This document shows positions 56,578 to 64,000 of a DNA stretch of 64,000 nucleotides, in pieces. The stretch's first letter is position 1. The number at the start of each line of letters is the position of its first letter. Origin of the DNA: Stutzerimonas kirkiae (GTDB lineage Bacteria > Pseudomonadota > Gammaproteobacteria > Pseudomonadales > Pseudomonadaceae); assembly GCF_004327335.1 (NCBI RefSeq), contig NZ_QJUO01000006.1, forward strand, positions 62,001 through 126,000, read 5' to 3'. The position numbers were made by a program, and so were the translations under genes. Under the pieces are notes generated by a model. It had not been told where the DNA came from. It searched no databases and saw only the letters and a list, made by a program, of their open reading frames with translations.

Positions 56578-56641
56578 GTAGGGCGCGCCGCGCACCGACT
56601 GGCTGCATGGCGCTACCGGCGCTGCGCATGGCGCGCCCTAC
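56578..56641. repeat. Repeat family B hairpin
   Basis: GTAGGGCGCGCC (56578-56589) pairs perfectly with GGCGCGCCCTAC (56630-56641). It separates the binding-protein gene from its permease within one operon and could lower downstream expression relative to the binding protein. Confidence 0.8.
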
Positions 56642-56666
56642 GTGTCCGTCACCCGGGCAGGGGGCT

Positions 56667-57650
56667 TCAGGGGGTGACGAAACGCGGATCGACCAGGTCC
56701 TCGTAGCTGACCGAAAGTTTCTTGCCCTGCAGGGCGCTCCAGGTCTCGTTGGCCAGCTCGATGATCGCGGCGATATCGCCGGGCTTGCCGGGCGTACCGA
56801 GCAGCTTCTCGCTCATGGCCTGGTCATAGAACTTCACGCCCTTGGCCGCTTCGGCCAGTTCCGCCGGGTCGGACAGGTAGCCGCCGACGCCCTTGGCCAT
56901 GATCGCGTAGGCTTCCTGCGGGTGCTCGCGGGTGTACTGCACCGCGCGGTAGAGGCCATCGACCAGCGCCTTCACGTCCTCGGGCTGCTTCTCGATCACC
57001 GCGCAGTTGAGCGCCACCACGTCGACGATCACGCCGGGGGTCTGGCTGCTGTCGACCAGTACCTTGCCCTGGCCCTTCTGCCGTACCAGCGACAGATTCG
57101 GTTCCCAGGTTACCGCCGCCGGCACACGCCCGGCGATAAAGGCGCTGGCGGCATCGTCGGCAGTCATGTTCTGTACCTTCAGGTCGGCCATGCTCATGCC
57201 ATTCTGCTTGAGCAGGTAGGACAGCCAGAACTGCGATACCGAGCCTTCGTTGACCGCGATGTTCTTGCCCTTGAGGTCCTGCAGACTGTCGATGTCATTG
57301 GCCACCAGCACGCCATCGCCACCGTGGCTTTCATCCAGTGCGGCCACTGCCTTGAAGCAAAAGTTGGGCCGGTACTTGAGGATCTCGTCGATGGTCGAGG
57401 CGGCGCCGGACAGCTTGCCCGAGGCTTGCGCGGCCATATACATCGAGGCTTCCTCGATCACCGTGAACTCGACATCCAGGCCTTTTTCCTTGAAGTACCC
57501 GAGGTCGCGCGCCAGGTACAGGGTGCCGTAGCCCACCCAGGTGGTGTGGCCAATGGACAGGGTGCCGGCATTGGCTCCGCCGGCCAGGCCAAGGGCCAGG
57601 GATGCACAGGCGAGGGGACGGAGAACGGATTGAGCAGAGAACTTACGCAT
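56667..57650 (-). CDS. NrtA/TauA-like ABC substrate-binding protein
   Basis: 327 residues with a signal peptide (about 1-28). Fold marks: LSIGHTTWVGYGTLYLARDLGYFKEKGLDVEF (read in parts, 30-61), LKGKNIAVNEGSVSQFWL and AAVTWEPNLSL. It captures a small solute in the periplasm for the SsuBC-type importer. The solute is unknown; the GMC oxidoreductase points to an alcohol. First gene of the operon, preceded by an upstream element shared with the 63.7-kb operon. Confidence 0.88.
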   Translation of the reverse strand: MRKFSAQSVLRPLACASLALGLAGGANAGTLSIGHTTWVGYGTLYLARDLGYFKEKGLDVEFTVIEEASMYMAAQASGKLSGAASTIDEILKYRPNFCFKAVAALDESHGGDGVLVANDIDSLQDLKGKNIAVNEGSVSQFWLSYLLKQNGMSMADLKVQNMTADDAASAFIAGRVPAAVTWEPNLSLVRQKGQGKVLVDSSQTPGVIVDVVALNCAVIEKQPEDVKALVDGLYRAVQYTREHPQEAYAIMAKGVGGYLSDPAELAEAAKGVKFYDQAMSEKLLGTPGKPGDIAAIIELANETWSALQGKKLSVSYEDLVDPRFVTP

Positions 57651-58128
57651 GGAGGACACTCCCGCAGTCGATCGGCTAAGTGATAGGTGGCAGAGGGGCT
57701 GGAAGCCCAGGATTCGCGTGCCTGGAGCCCAGGACGGAGTCGATAGTGGCGTAAGCGTGCAAGCAGGAAAAACATTAAAAATGTCATCGGGACATACGAA
57801 AAAGCTCGCTTGCCGCGCCCCCTTGTGGGGCATTTTGCCGCATTACGGGGCAGCCCCCGGATACCTCCGGCGGGCCACTAGCCAGACCGGGCCCGCAGGC
57901 TCCGGATACCGGCCCTCCCAGGCCTGCGGCGTGCCCCACGGCGGGGCAGCGAGCGGTCCGCGCCGGTCATCCGGAGTCATGCATGGCAGGCCATGAAAAA
58001 TGTTGGCAGTGGCAATAGGCTTTGTCCGCTCTCAAGCCGTTACACGGGGGCGCGAGGGTGTGCCCCGAAGCTGTTTTCGGTAATCCTCTTCGTTTGGCGG
58101 AGCGAGAGGCGTCGGTCTGGCGGAGAGG
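57651..58128. other. 478-bp intergenic region
   Basis: Contains the leader of the binding-protein operon, the shared element at 57757-57821, and GC-rich repeats further right (several GGGGCA/TGCCCC inverted pairs between 57820 and 57950). No gene-like frame is seen. The GNAT gene ends at its right edge. Confidence 0.45.
57757..57821 (-). promoter_or_regulatory. Shared upstream element, copy 1
   Basis: A 65-bp stretch identical at 50 of 65 positions, without gaps, to 63936-64000. Conserved blocks are AAGCAGGAAAA, TAAAAATGTC and AAAAGCT. The first also holds a dyad ATGTC-n5-GACAT (57780-57794). It is 107 bases upstream of the ABC binding-protein ATG. Confidence 0.75.
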
Positions 58129-58554
58129 TCATGCGCTCATGCGCATGATGTATTCGTCGTTGCCGGTGGCCTCGTCCCGCCCCTCGCACTCTATCGAGAA
58201 CCCCTGGGACAGGTAGAAGCCGACACTGGCCGTGTTGGACTTGTAGACCGACAGCACGAGCCTTTCCCTTCTGGCTTTTGCGTCGGCCATCAGTGCCTTG
58301 CCTATCCCTCGTCCCTGCCTCTCCGGCATGACGAAAAGGGCTGCCAGCCTGTCTTCGAGCAGTGCATGGAAGCCGAGTATCTTCGAGCCCTCCTCATAGA
58401 CATGGACTTCGGCGGAGGGGATGTAGATGTCACGCATATCGTCGCGTTGCGCTTGCCAGAATCCGGGCGCGACGAAATCGTGTGCCTTGATCGATGCCCG
58501 GAGCCATATATCGAGTACGGCGTCCATGTCGGTGTTATGGAATGCTCGAATCAT
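58129..58554 (-). CDS. GNAT-family N-acetyltransferase
   Basis: 141 residues, single GNAT domain. The acetyl-CoA loop reads ERQGRGIGKAL and the C-terminal strand GFYLSQGF is typical of the YjaB/PhnO-like group. Acceptor unknown. ATG at 58554 (MIRAFHNTDMD) is the family start; the longer frame upstream lies between genes. 46 bases separate it from the DUF695 gene. Confidence 0.88.
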   Translation of the reverse strand: MIRAFHNTDMDAVLDIWLRASIKAHDFVAPGFWQAQRDDMRDIYIPSAEVHVYEEGSKILGFHALLEDRLAALFVMPERQGRGIGKALMADAKARRERLVLSVYKSNTASVGFYLSQGFSIECEGRDEATGNDEYIMRMSA

Positions 58555-58600
58555 CGAATGCTCTGGCTTGTTCTCGGGGTGACAGGTTGGCGCTGGACGC

Positions 58601-59086
58601 TCAGTCATTGCCGGCGGCAACGCCTGCATGGAGCTTGGAAAGCTCGCTCCATGCCTTGTCTTCGTAGAAGTTGATCGCGATGGGATAGATCGGCTGGCCC
58701 TGCAGGGCCTTGTTGAAGTTCTCCATGAACCGTTCGCGATCCGCGATGTAGAAAACGAACTCCTTCAGGTTGTTTCCCATGACCGAATAGACGGGGAGGT
58801 AAAGCGTTCCCTCGCCTTCTATTTTTTCGAGGTGGTCTTCAAGTTCTATCAGCGACGTGTTGACCGGCTCCGGAGGCATGCCACCCTGTTCAGAACCATC
58901 GTATTCCCATGACACGACGGTAAGCCAAGGCATCTGCTGGCGGATGTCCGGGGGTGGCGTTTCATTGATGTATTTGAAGACCAGGGAGTTGCCCTGTTGC
59001 TGCCCCATCGCGACTGACCAGGTGTACTCGGCAAGTGCCATGCGAGATGCTCCGAATATGAGTAACAACGCCAAAAGAAGACGCAT
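58601..59086 (-). CDS. Secreted DUF695 protein
   Basis: 161 residues with a signal peptide (about 1-20) and a DUF695 domain (WSVAMGQQQGNSLVFKYIN, LYLPVYSVMGNNLKEFVFYI). Function unknown. Codon use is less GC-biased than its neighbours, as in the GNAT gene, so the pair may be a later arrival. Confidence 0.7.
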   Translation of the reverse strand: MRLLLALLLIFGASRMALAEYTWSVAMGQQQGNSLVFKYINETPPPDIRQQMPWLTVVSWEYDGSEQGGMPPEPVNTSLIELEDHLEKIEGEGTLYLPVYSVMGNNLKEFVFYIADRERFMENFNKALQGQPIYPIAINFYEDKAWSELSKLHAGVAAGND

Positions 59087-59294
59087 GGAGGGTTCCTGCC
59101 AATGAAGGCGGTGATACAGGGCTGATGTGGACGCTATTGCTACGCCAGTATTGCGCGGCAATGTGCCATAGACGGGCAGGGCAGGGCAGGGTACACCCGC
59201 ATTATTAAGATTTCGGCGGCGCGGCCAGACGATGAACGGCTGGAAACCTTTGTGATGCAGGCGCGGCCCGGGCCGCGCCTGTGGGGGATGTGGA

Positions 59295-60401
59295 TTACAA
59301 CACCCCGGCCTGTCTATCCAGCTCGGCCCGCTGGAACGCCTGGAACGCGGCATCCGGTTGCTGGGCGGTGATCATGGCGAGGAAGGGGTCCTGGACCTCG
59401 GTGCGTACCTGGGCCAGGGCTTCTATGGCGGCGTGGCCGCAGAAGGGCACGTAGGCTTCGGCGTAGCCGCCTTCGTGCACCAGCACCAGGCGGCCGTCGC
59501 ACAGGCGGTCGGCGGCGTCCAGCAGCAGGGCGGTCATGGCGCGGAAGGATTCGCTGTGCAGTTGCATGCGCGCCAGCGGGTCCACCGCGTTGGCATCGTA
59601 GCCGCAGGCGATGATGATCAGTTGCGGGCGGAAGGCTTCCAGGCGCGGCAGGACCAACCGGCGCAGCGCATACAGATAGGCCTCGTGGCCGGAGCCTGGG
59701 TACAGCGGCACGTTCAGGTTATAGCCCAGCCCGGCGCCTGTACCGCGTTCTTCAAGGCTGCCCGTATCCACCGGGAAGCAGCGGTCCTGGTGCAGCGACA
59801 GGGTCAGCACGTCGTCGCGTTCGTAGAAGATCGACTGGGTGCCGTTGCCGTGGTGCACGTCCCAGTCCAGCACGGCGATACGCTCCAGGCCGTGGCGCGC
59901 CCTGGCCGCTTCGACGGCGATGGCGATATTGGCCAGGTAGCAGAAGCCCAGGCCGCGGTCGGCCAGGCAGTGATGGCCCGGCGGCCGCGACAGTGCATAG
60001 GCATTATCCGCTTCGCCGCGCAGCACCGCCTCCACCGCGCCGATCGCCAGGCCGGCGGAAAGCCGGGCGATTTCGTAGCTGCCGGGGCCGACCGGCGCTT
60101 CCTCGCCCAGCTCGCCGTGGCCGGCTTCGCTCATGGCCTGGAAGCGTTGCAGGTAGCTGGCCGGGTGTACCCGCAGCAGGTCTTCCAGGCTGGCCAGTGG
60201 CGCACTGCGCAGCAGCAGCCGCTCGCTCAGCCCCGAGACATCCATCAGGTTCTTCAGGCGCCGCTTGCTCTCCGGCGATTCGGCATGGCCGGCGGCGCTG
60301 GGTGGTTGCACCCAGCCACCCACCGGCACGATCAGGCTGTGCAGGCCGGCGGCGTGCCAGAAGCAGCGTTCGTCGAAGAAGAAGGCGGTGCGGCGGGGCA
60401 T
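59295..60401 (-). CDS. Histone-deacetylase-like amidohydrolase
   Basis: 368 residues. Zinc-site and catalytic motifs of the HDAC/acetylpolyamine amidohydrolase superfamily are intact: RPPGHHCL (His143/144), DWDVHHGNGTQ near 180 and EGGYAEAY. Bacterial relatives remove acetyl groups from N-acetyl-polyamines. Beside an aminotransferase and aldehyde dehydrogenase, this suggests acetylpolyamine use. A family A repeat separates it from the aminotransferase. Confidence 0.88.
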   Translation of the reverse strand: MPRRTAFFFDERCFWHAAGLHSLIVPVGGWVQPPSAAGHAESPESKRRLKNLMDVSGLSERLLLRSAPLASLEDLLRVHPASYLQRFQAMSEAGHGELGEEAPVGPGSYEIARLSAGLAIGAVEAVLRGEADNAYALSRPPGHHCLADRGLGFCYLANIAIAVEAARARHGLERIAVLDWDVHHGNGTQSIFYERDDVLTLSLHQDRCFPVDTGSLEERGTGAGLGYNLNVPLYPGSGHEAYLYALRRLVLPRLEAFRPQLIIIACGYDANAVDPLARMQLHSESFRAMTALLLDAADRLCDGRLVLVHEGGYAEAYVPFCGHAAIEALAQVRTEVQDPFLAMITAQQPDAAFQAFQRAELDRQAGVL

Positions 60402-60477
60402 GGTGGCTCCTCGTTGATGTTGCGCTGGCCAGTTATGAAGCGGTGTTTCTTACGCAGCTTCGCTGCGCCCCTTCTCC

Positions 60478-60632
60478 CAGGGCGATTGCGCGATACCGTT
60501 ATTCACCGGAAAGGGGCTTCGACAAAAGCGCTGGAGGCTGGAAATCTGGACGAAAGACACCGGTTGCCACGCTCTTTCGTCCAGCCTCCAGCGCTCTTTT
60601 CGGCCCTTTGAGCGCATAGCGCGATCGCCCTG
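60478..60632. repeat. Repeat family A, copy 3 (155 bp, inverted)
   Basis: Complete copy in the opposite orientation to copies 1, 2 and 4, bounded by CAGGGCGATTGCGC and GCGCGATCGCCCTG. It fills half of the gap between the amidohydrolase and aminotransferase genes. Confidence 0.9.
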
Positions 60633-60700
60633 CCTCCTCTCCCCGGGCCTCTCCCGCGAGGGGGCGTCGCGGGTCATACTTCTTTGCAGCTTGCATCGGC

Positions 60701-62074
60701 CTATAGCCGCCCTATCTCCCTGGCCGTCTGGTCCACCGCCTGGCGGGTCTTGTCCACCAGTTCGTCGAGCTCGGCATGGCTGGCGACCAGCGCCGGGGCC
60801 ATGATCATGCGGCCCAGGGTGGAGCGGATGATCAGGCCGTTGTCGAAGCCGATGCAGCGGCAGCGCCAGGCGATTTCGTCCTCGTTGGCGAAGCGCTTGC
60901 GGCTGGCCTTGTCCTCGGCGAACTGCAGCGCGGCGACCAGTCCGGCGCCCTGGATTTCGCCGACCAGCGGGTGGTCGGCGAATACCTCGCGCAGCGCTTT
61001 TTGCAGATAAGGGCCGCTGTCCTGTTTGACTCGCTCGATGATGCGCTCGTCGCGCAGCGCCTTGAGGTTGGCGATGGCCACGGCGGCGGCCACCGGATGG
61101 CCGGAGTAGGTCAGGCCATGGGCGAACAGGCCGCCCTGTTCCACCAGTACCTCGGCCATACGCTTGGACAGCACCAGCCCGCCCATGGGGATATAGCCGC
61201 TGGTCAGCCCCTTGGCGATGGTCAGGGTGTCCGGTTGGAAGCCGAAGTGCTGGTGGGCGAACCATTCCCCGGTGCGGCCGAAGCCACCGATCACTTCGTC
61301 GGCGCACAGCAGCACGTCGTATTTGCGGCAGATGCTCTGGATACGCGCCCAGTAGCCTTCCGGCGGGAAGATCATGCCGCCCGCGCCCTGGAACGGTTCG
61401 GCGACGAAGGCGGCGACGTTTTCCGCGCCCAGTTCGAGGATCTTCCGTTCCAGCTCGTCGGCGGCCTGCAGGGCGAAGGCTTCGGGGCTGAGGTCGCCGC
61501 CGTGGGCGTACCAGTAGGGTTCGCCGATGTGTGCGAAGTCCGGCAGCATGCCGCCCATTTCGTGCATGAAGCCCATGCCGCCCAGCGCGGTGCTGCCCAG
61601 GGTGGAGCCGTGGTAGCCGTTCCAGCGGCCGATCATGATCTTCTTCTGCGGCTTGCCGAGCACCTGCCAGTAGCGGCGCACGGTGCGGATCAGCGCTTCG
61701 TTGGCCTCGGAGCCGGAGTTGGTGTAGATGGCGTGGCTGTAGTGCTCGGGCAGCAGGCTGAACAGCAGTTCGGACAGCTCGATCACCCGTGGGTGGGTGG
61801 TGTGGAAGAACAGGTTGTAGTACGGCAGTTCTTCCAGTTGCCGGGTGGCGGCGGCGTTCAGGTCGGCGCGGCCATAGCCCAGCGCGGTGCACCAGAGGCC
61901 GGACATGCCGTCCAGGTAGCGTCTGCCGTCGGTATCCCAGAGGTCGAGGCCCTGGCCCTTGGCGATCACCAGCGCGCCTTTCTCGTTGAGCGCCTTCTGG
62001 TCGAGGAAGGCGTGGATATGGTGCGCCGCGTCCAGCGCCTGGTATTCCGAGGTGGTGTGGGGCAAGGCAGTCAT
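60701..62074 (-). CDS. Class III omega-aminotransferase (putrescine/diamine type)
   Basis: 457 residues, PLP enzyme. The Schiff-base lysine is Lys288 in TIAKGLTSGYIPMG; GSEANEALIRT and ADEVIGGFGRTG bind PLP. It resembles SpuC-type polyamine:pyruvate aminotransferases, which turn a terminal amine into an aldehyde. ATG at 62074 begins the fold. The aldehyde dehydrogenase encoded just upstream would oxidise the product. Confidence 0.9.
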   Translation of the reverse strand: MTALPHTTSEYQALDAAHHIHAFLDQKALNEKGALVIAKGQGLDLWDTDGRRYLDGMSGLWCTALGYGRADLNAAATRQLEELPYYNLFFHTTHPRVIELSELLFSLLPEHYSHAIYTNSGSEANEALIRTVRRYWQVLGKPQKKIMIGRWNGYHGSTLGSTALGGMGFMHEMGGMLPDFAHIGEPYWYAHGGDLSPEAFALQAADELERKILELGAENVAAFVAEPFQGAGGMIFPPEGYWARIQSICRKYDVLLCADEVIGGFGRTGEWFAHQHFGFQPDTLTIAKGLTSGYIPMGGLVLSKRMAEVLVEQGGLFAHGLTYSGHPVAAAVAIANLKALRDERIIERVKQDSGPYLQKALREVFADHPLVGEIQGAGLVAALQFAEDKASRKRFANEDEIAWRCRCIGFDNGLIIRSTLGRMIMAPALVASHAELDELVDKTRQAVDQTAREIGRL

Positions 62075-62099
62075 CGCAAAGTCTCCGCTGAATCTGGGC

Positions 62100-62163
62100 G
62101 TAGGGCGCGCCGCGCGCACCGTCGGACGAATTGTTCTTCTGCGTCTGGTGCGCATGGCGCACC
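62100..62163. repeat. Repeat family B hairpin
   Basis: GTAGGGCGCGCCGCGCGCACC pairs imperfectly with GGTGCGCATGGCGCACCC. It lies between the aldehyde dehydrogenase stop and the aminotransferase start. Confidence 0.65.
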
Positions 62164-62172
62164 CGGCGGCGG

Positions 62173-63663
62173 TCAGCGCAACTGGAACCAGGTGGTCTTC
62201 AGTTGGCTGTATTTGTCGAAGGCGTGCAGCGACAGGTCGCGGCCAAAGCCCGATTGCTTGGTGCCGCCGAACGGCACGCAGGGATCGAGGGCGTCCACGG
62301 TGTTCACCGACACGGTGCCGACGTTGAGCTGGCGCGCGACCCGGTGGGCGCGGTTGAGGTCGTCGCTCCAGACCGAGGCGGCCAGGCCATAGGGGCTGTC
62401 GTTGGCTAGGTGCAGCGCTTGTTCTTCCGTATCGAAGACGCTGACGGCCAGCACCGGGCCGAACACTTCCTCGCGGGCCAGGCGCATGTCTGCCGTAACG
62501 CCGGTGAAAATGGTCGGCTCGATGAAGTTGTCGGAGCCGTTGATGCTCAGTTGCCGGCCACCGCAGACGCAGCGGGCACCCTGCGCCTCGGCTTCGCGGA
62601 TAAAGGTCATGATGCGTTCGGTCTGCCGTGCTTCGACGATGGCGCCAGCGTGGCTGGCCGGGTCGAGTGGGTCGCCGGGCAGCCAGTCGCGGGCCTTGGC
62701 CACCAGCCGTTCGATGAATTCATCGTGGATCGAGCGTTCCAGCAGCAGCCGCGAGTTGGCCGAGCAGGTTTCGCCCTGGTTGAAGAAGATGCCGAAGGCG
62801 GCCTTTTCCGCCGCCAGGTCGAGGTCCTGGCAGTCGGCGAACACCAGGTTGGCGCTCTTGCCGCCGCACTCCAGCCAGACCTGCTTGAGGTTGGATTGCG
62901 CGGAATAGGCCATGAAGTACTTGCCCACCTCGGTGGAGCCGGTGAAGGCCAGGCCGTCCACGTCCGGGTGCAGGCCCAGCGCCTTGCCGGCCTGTTCGCC
63001 GAGGCCCGGCAGCACGTTCAGCACGCCGGCGGGCAGGCCGGCCTCCAGCGCCAGCTCGGCCAGGCGCAGGGCCGAGAACGGCGATTGCTCGGCGGGCTTG
63101 AGCAGCACCGAATTGCCCACCGCCAGGGCCGGGGCGATCTTCCAGATGGCCATGTCCAGCGGGTAGTTCCAGGGCACCACCGCGGCGACTACGCCGAGCG
63201 GTTCGCGGGTGATGGTCGCCAGCACGTTCGGCGCGCTGGGGGCGACCTGGTCGTAGATTTTGTCGATGCTTTCGGCGTACCAGCGCAGCACGCCGGCGGC
63301 GCCCGGCACGTCGATGTTCCAGGCGTCCATCACCGGCTTGCCCATGCTCAGCGAGTCGAGCAGCGCCAGTTCGTCGCGGTGGGCGAGGATCAGTTCGGCC
63401 AGGCGCAGCAGCACCTGCTGGCGCTCGCGGGGCGTGCTGCGCGACCAGGTGCCGGCCTCGAAGGCGCGCCGCGCCGATTGTACGGCCAGCTCCACGTCCG
63501 CCGCGTCACAGGCCGCTACCGGCGCCAGCGTTTGGCCGCTGGCCGGGTTGGTCACGGCGAAGGTGGCGCCACTGCTGGCCGCCCGTGGCGCTCCGTCGAT
63601 GATCGCTTGGCTGATGAAGCGCTGTTGCGCCGCGCGCTGCCGCCAATCGTTGAGTGTGTACAC
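62173..63663 (-). CDS. Aldehyde dehydrogenase (PuuC/KauB-like)
   Basis: 496 residues, NAD(P)-dependent. Catalytic Cys300 in NQGETCSANSR, general base Glu near 266 (LECGGKSAN), NAD site FTGSTEVGK and the VPWNYPLDMAIWK motif. It resembles gamma-glutamyl-gamma-aminobutyraldehyde and 4-guanidinobutyraldehyde dehydrogenases. The start is GTG at 63663 with a strong AGGAGG five bases before it. First gene of the polyamine-like cluster. Confidence 0.92.
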   Translation of the reverse strand: MYTLNDWRQRAAQQRFISQAIIDGAPRAASSGATFAVTNPASGQTLAPVAACDAADVELAVQSARRAFEAGTWSRSTPRERQQVLLRLAELILAHRDELALLDSLSMGKPVMDAWNIDVPGAAGVLRWYAESIDKIYDQVAPSAPNVLATITREPLGVVAAVVPWNYPLDMAIWKIAPALAVGNSVLLKPAEQSPFSALRLAELALEAGLPAGVLNVLPGLGEQAGKALGLHPDVDGLAFTGSTEVGKYFMAYSAQSNLKQVWLECGGKSANLVFADCQDLDLAAEKAAFGIFFNQGETCSANSRLLLERSIHDEFIERLVAKARDWLPGDPLDPASHAGAIVEARQTERIMTFIREAEAQGARCVCGGRQLSINGSDNFIEPTIFTGVTADMRLAREEVFGPVLAVSVFDTEEQALHLANDSPYGLAASVWSDDLNRAHRVARQLNVGTVSVNTVDALDPCVPFGGTKQSGFGRDLSLHAFDKYSQLKTTWFQLR

Positions 63664-63723
63664 CTGTACCTCCTGAGTTCGTTGGGTGGTCCGCGCGCCG
63701 CGCGCACCTGAAGATCGATACCG

Positions 63724-63877
63724 CTCGGCGATCGCGCTATGCGCTCAACGGGCCGAAAAGAGCGCTGGAGGCTGGACGAAAGCGCGTGGCAAGCGGCGTT
63801 TCTCGTCCAGCTTTCCAGCCTCCAGCGCCGTTGTCGAAGCCCCTTTCCGGTGAATAACGCTATAGCGCAATCACCCC
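63724..63877. repeat. Repeat family A, copy 4
   Basis: Near-complete copy (left GGCGATCGCGCTATGCG, right CTATAGCGCAATCACCCC). It sits between the aldehyde dehydrogenase start and the shared upstream element, as if inserted into the leader. Confidence 0.85.
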
Positions 63878-63935
63878 GGCGCACCCTGCGGGATGCGATA
63901 TCCGATCCATTGCCTGGCGCTAGGTTGGCGCAGCC

Positions 63936-64000
63936 GTGAAAGCAGGAAAACCAGTAAAAATGTCGTCGCTGGATACGGAAAAGCTGCCTTGCGTTGCACC
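63936..64000 (-). promoter_or_regulatory. Shared upstream element, copy 2
   Basis: Matches 57757-57821 at 50 of 65 positions. It lies 273 bases upstream of the aldehyde dehydrogenase GTG; taking out the family A repeat leaves about 119, close to the 107 of copy 1. It may continue beyond the window end. Confidence 0.75.

Noticed and set aside
63654-63939. Short frames crossing the 63.7-kb repeat, similar to ones at 2.3, 45.3 and 60.5 kb
   Set aside because: They repeat only because the underlying element repeats; the frames differ among copies and have no ribosome sites.

Overview
The window is 64 kb of GC-rich gammaproteobacterial chromosome, most likely Pseudomonas in the broad sense. The grounds are Pseudomonas-style codon use, an oxyR-recG-(YbaK/HDOD) block next to exbB-exbD-tonB as in P. 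putida-type genomes, a cyoABCDE cytochrome bo3 operon, REP-like hairpins between genes, and many TonB receptors and catabolic ABC importers. I see no rRNA, tRNA, CRISPR array, prophage or intact insertion sequence.

Layout. 0.2-3.3 kb: a TolQ/TolR-like pair with a hybrid TonB (TolA-like stalk, TonB C-terminus), then a DUF533 protein. 3.3-13.4 kb (minus): an eight-gene cistron in which every gene overlaps the next, running from TonB receptor through ABC amino-acid-type importer (binding protein fused to permease) to FAD oxidoreductase, SDR, MmgE/PrpD and membrane dipeptidase, with a divergent LysR. 14.6-20.7 kb (minus): a cobalamin riboswitch, TonB receptor, FecCD/BtuCDF-type importer and a thioredoxin-like [2Fe-2S] protein, which I read as a corrinoid uptake operon. 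21.2-28.0 kb (minus): HDOD protein, recG, oxyR, tonB, exbD, exbB. 28.2-34.1 kb: DUF1624 membrane acyltransferase, another TonB receptor, a YeeZ-like epimerase, a GlsB-like protein and a DUF3299 protein. 34.4-41.5 kb: LacI regulator with two palindromic operators, TonB receptor, flavin monooxygenase, YghZ-type aldo/keto reductase and an orphan SsuA-like binding protein, which looks like organosulfur scavenging. 41.7-45.2 kb (minus): a 1162-residue SF1 helicase with a C-terminal phospholipase-D nuclease domain, the architecture of Mokosh type II phage defence. 45.5-50.4 kb (minus): cyoABCDE. 50.8-59.1 kb: a thioredoxin-like DUF6436 protein, a small membrane protein, an MFS carrier, a GMC oxidoreductase with a Tau/Ssu-type ABC importer, GNAT and DUF695 proteins. 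59.3-63.7 kb (minus): HDAC-like amidohydrolase, class III aminotransferase and aldehyde dehydrogenase, together resembling (acetyl)polyamine breakdown.

How it fits together. Four TonB-dependent receptors and two proton-driven energising sets lie within 38 kb, so the main theme is uptake of scarce or large solutes across the outer membrane, each receptor tied to its own regulator or riboswitch. A second theme is repeats. A ~155-bp element with terminal inverted repeats occurs four times plus one degenerate copy. One copy lies between the aldehyde dehydrogenase gene and an upstream element that is duplicated, at closer range, upstream of the GMC/ABC operon. This suggests that the repeat inserts and that the two catabolic operons share a regulator. 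The overlapping eight-gene operon is the best candidate for an undescribed system.
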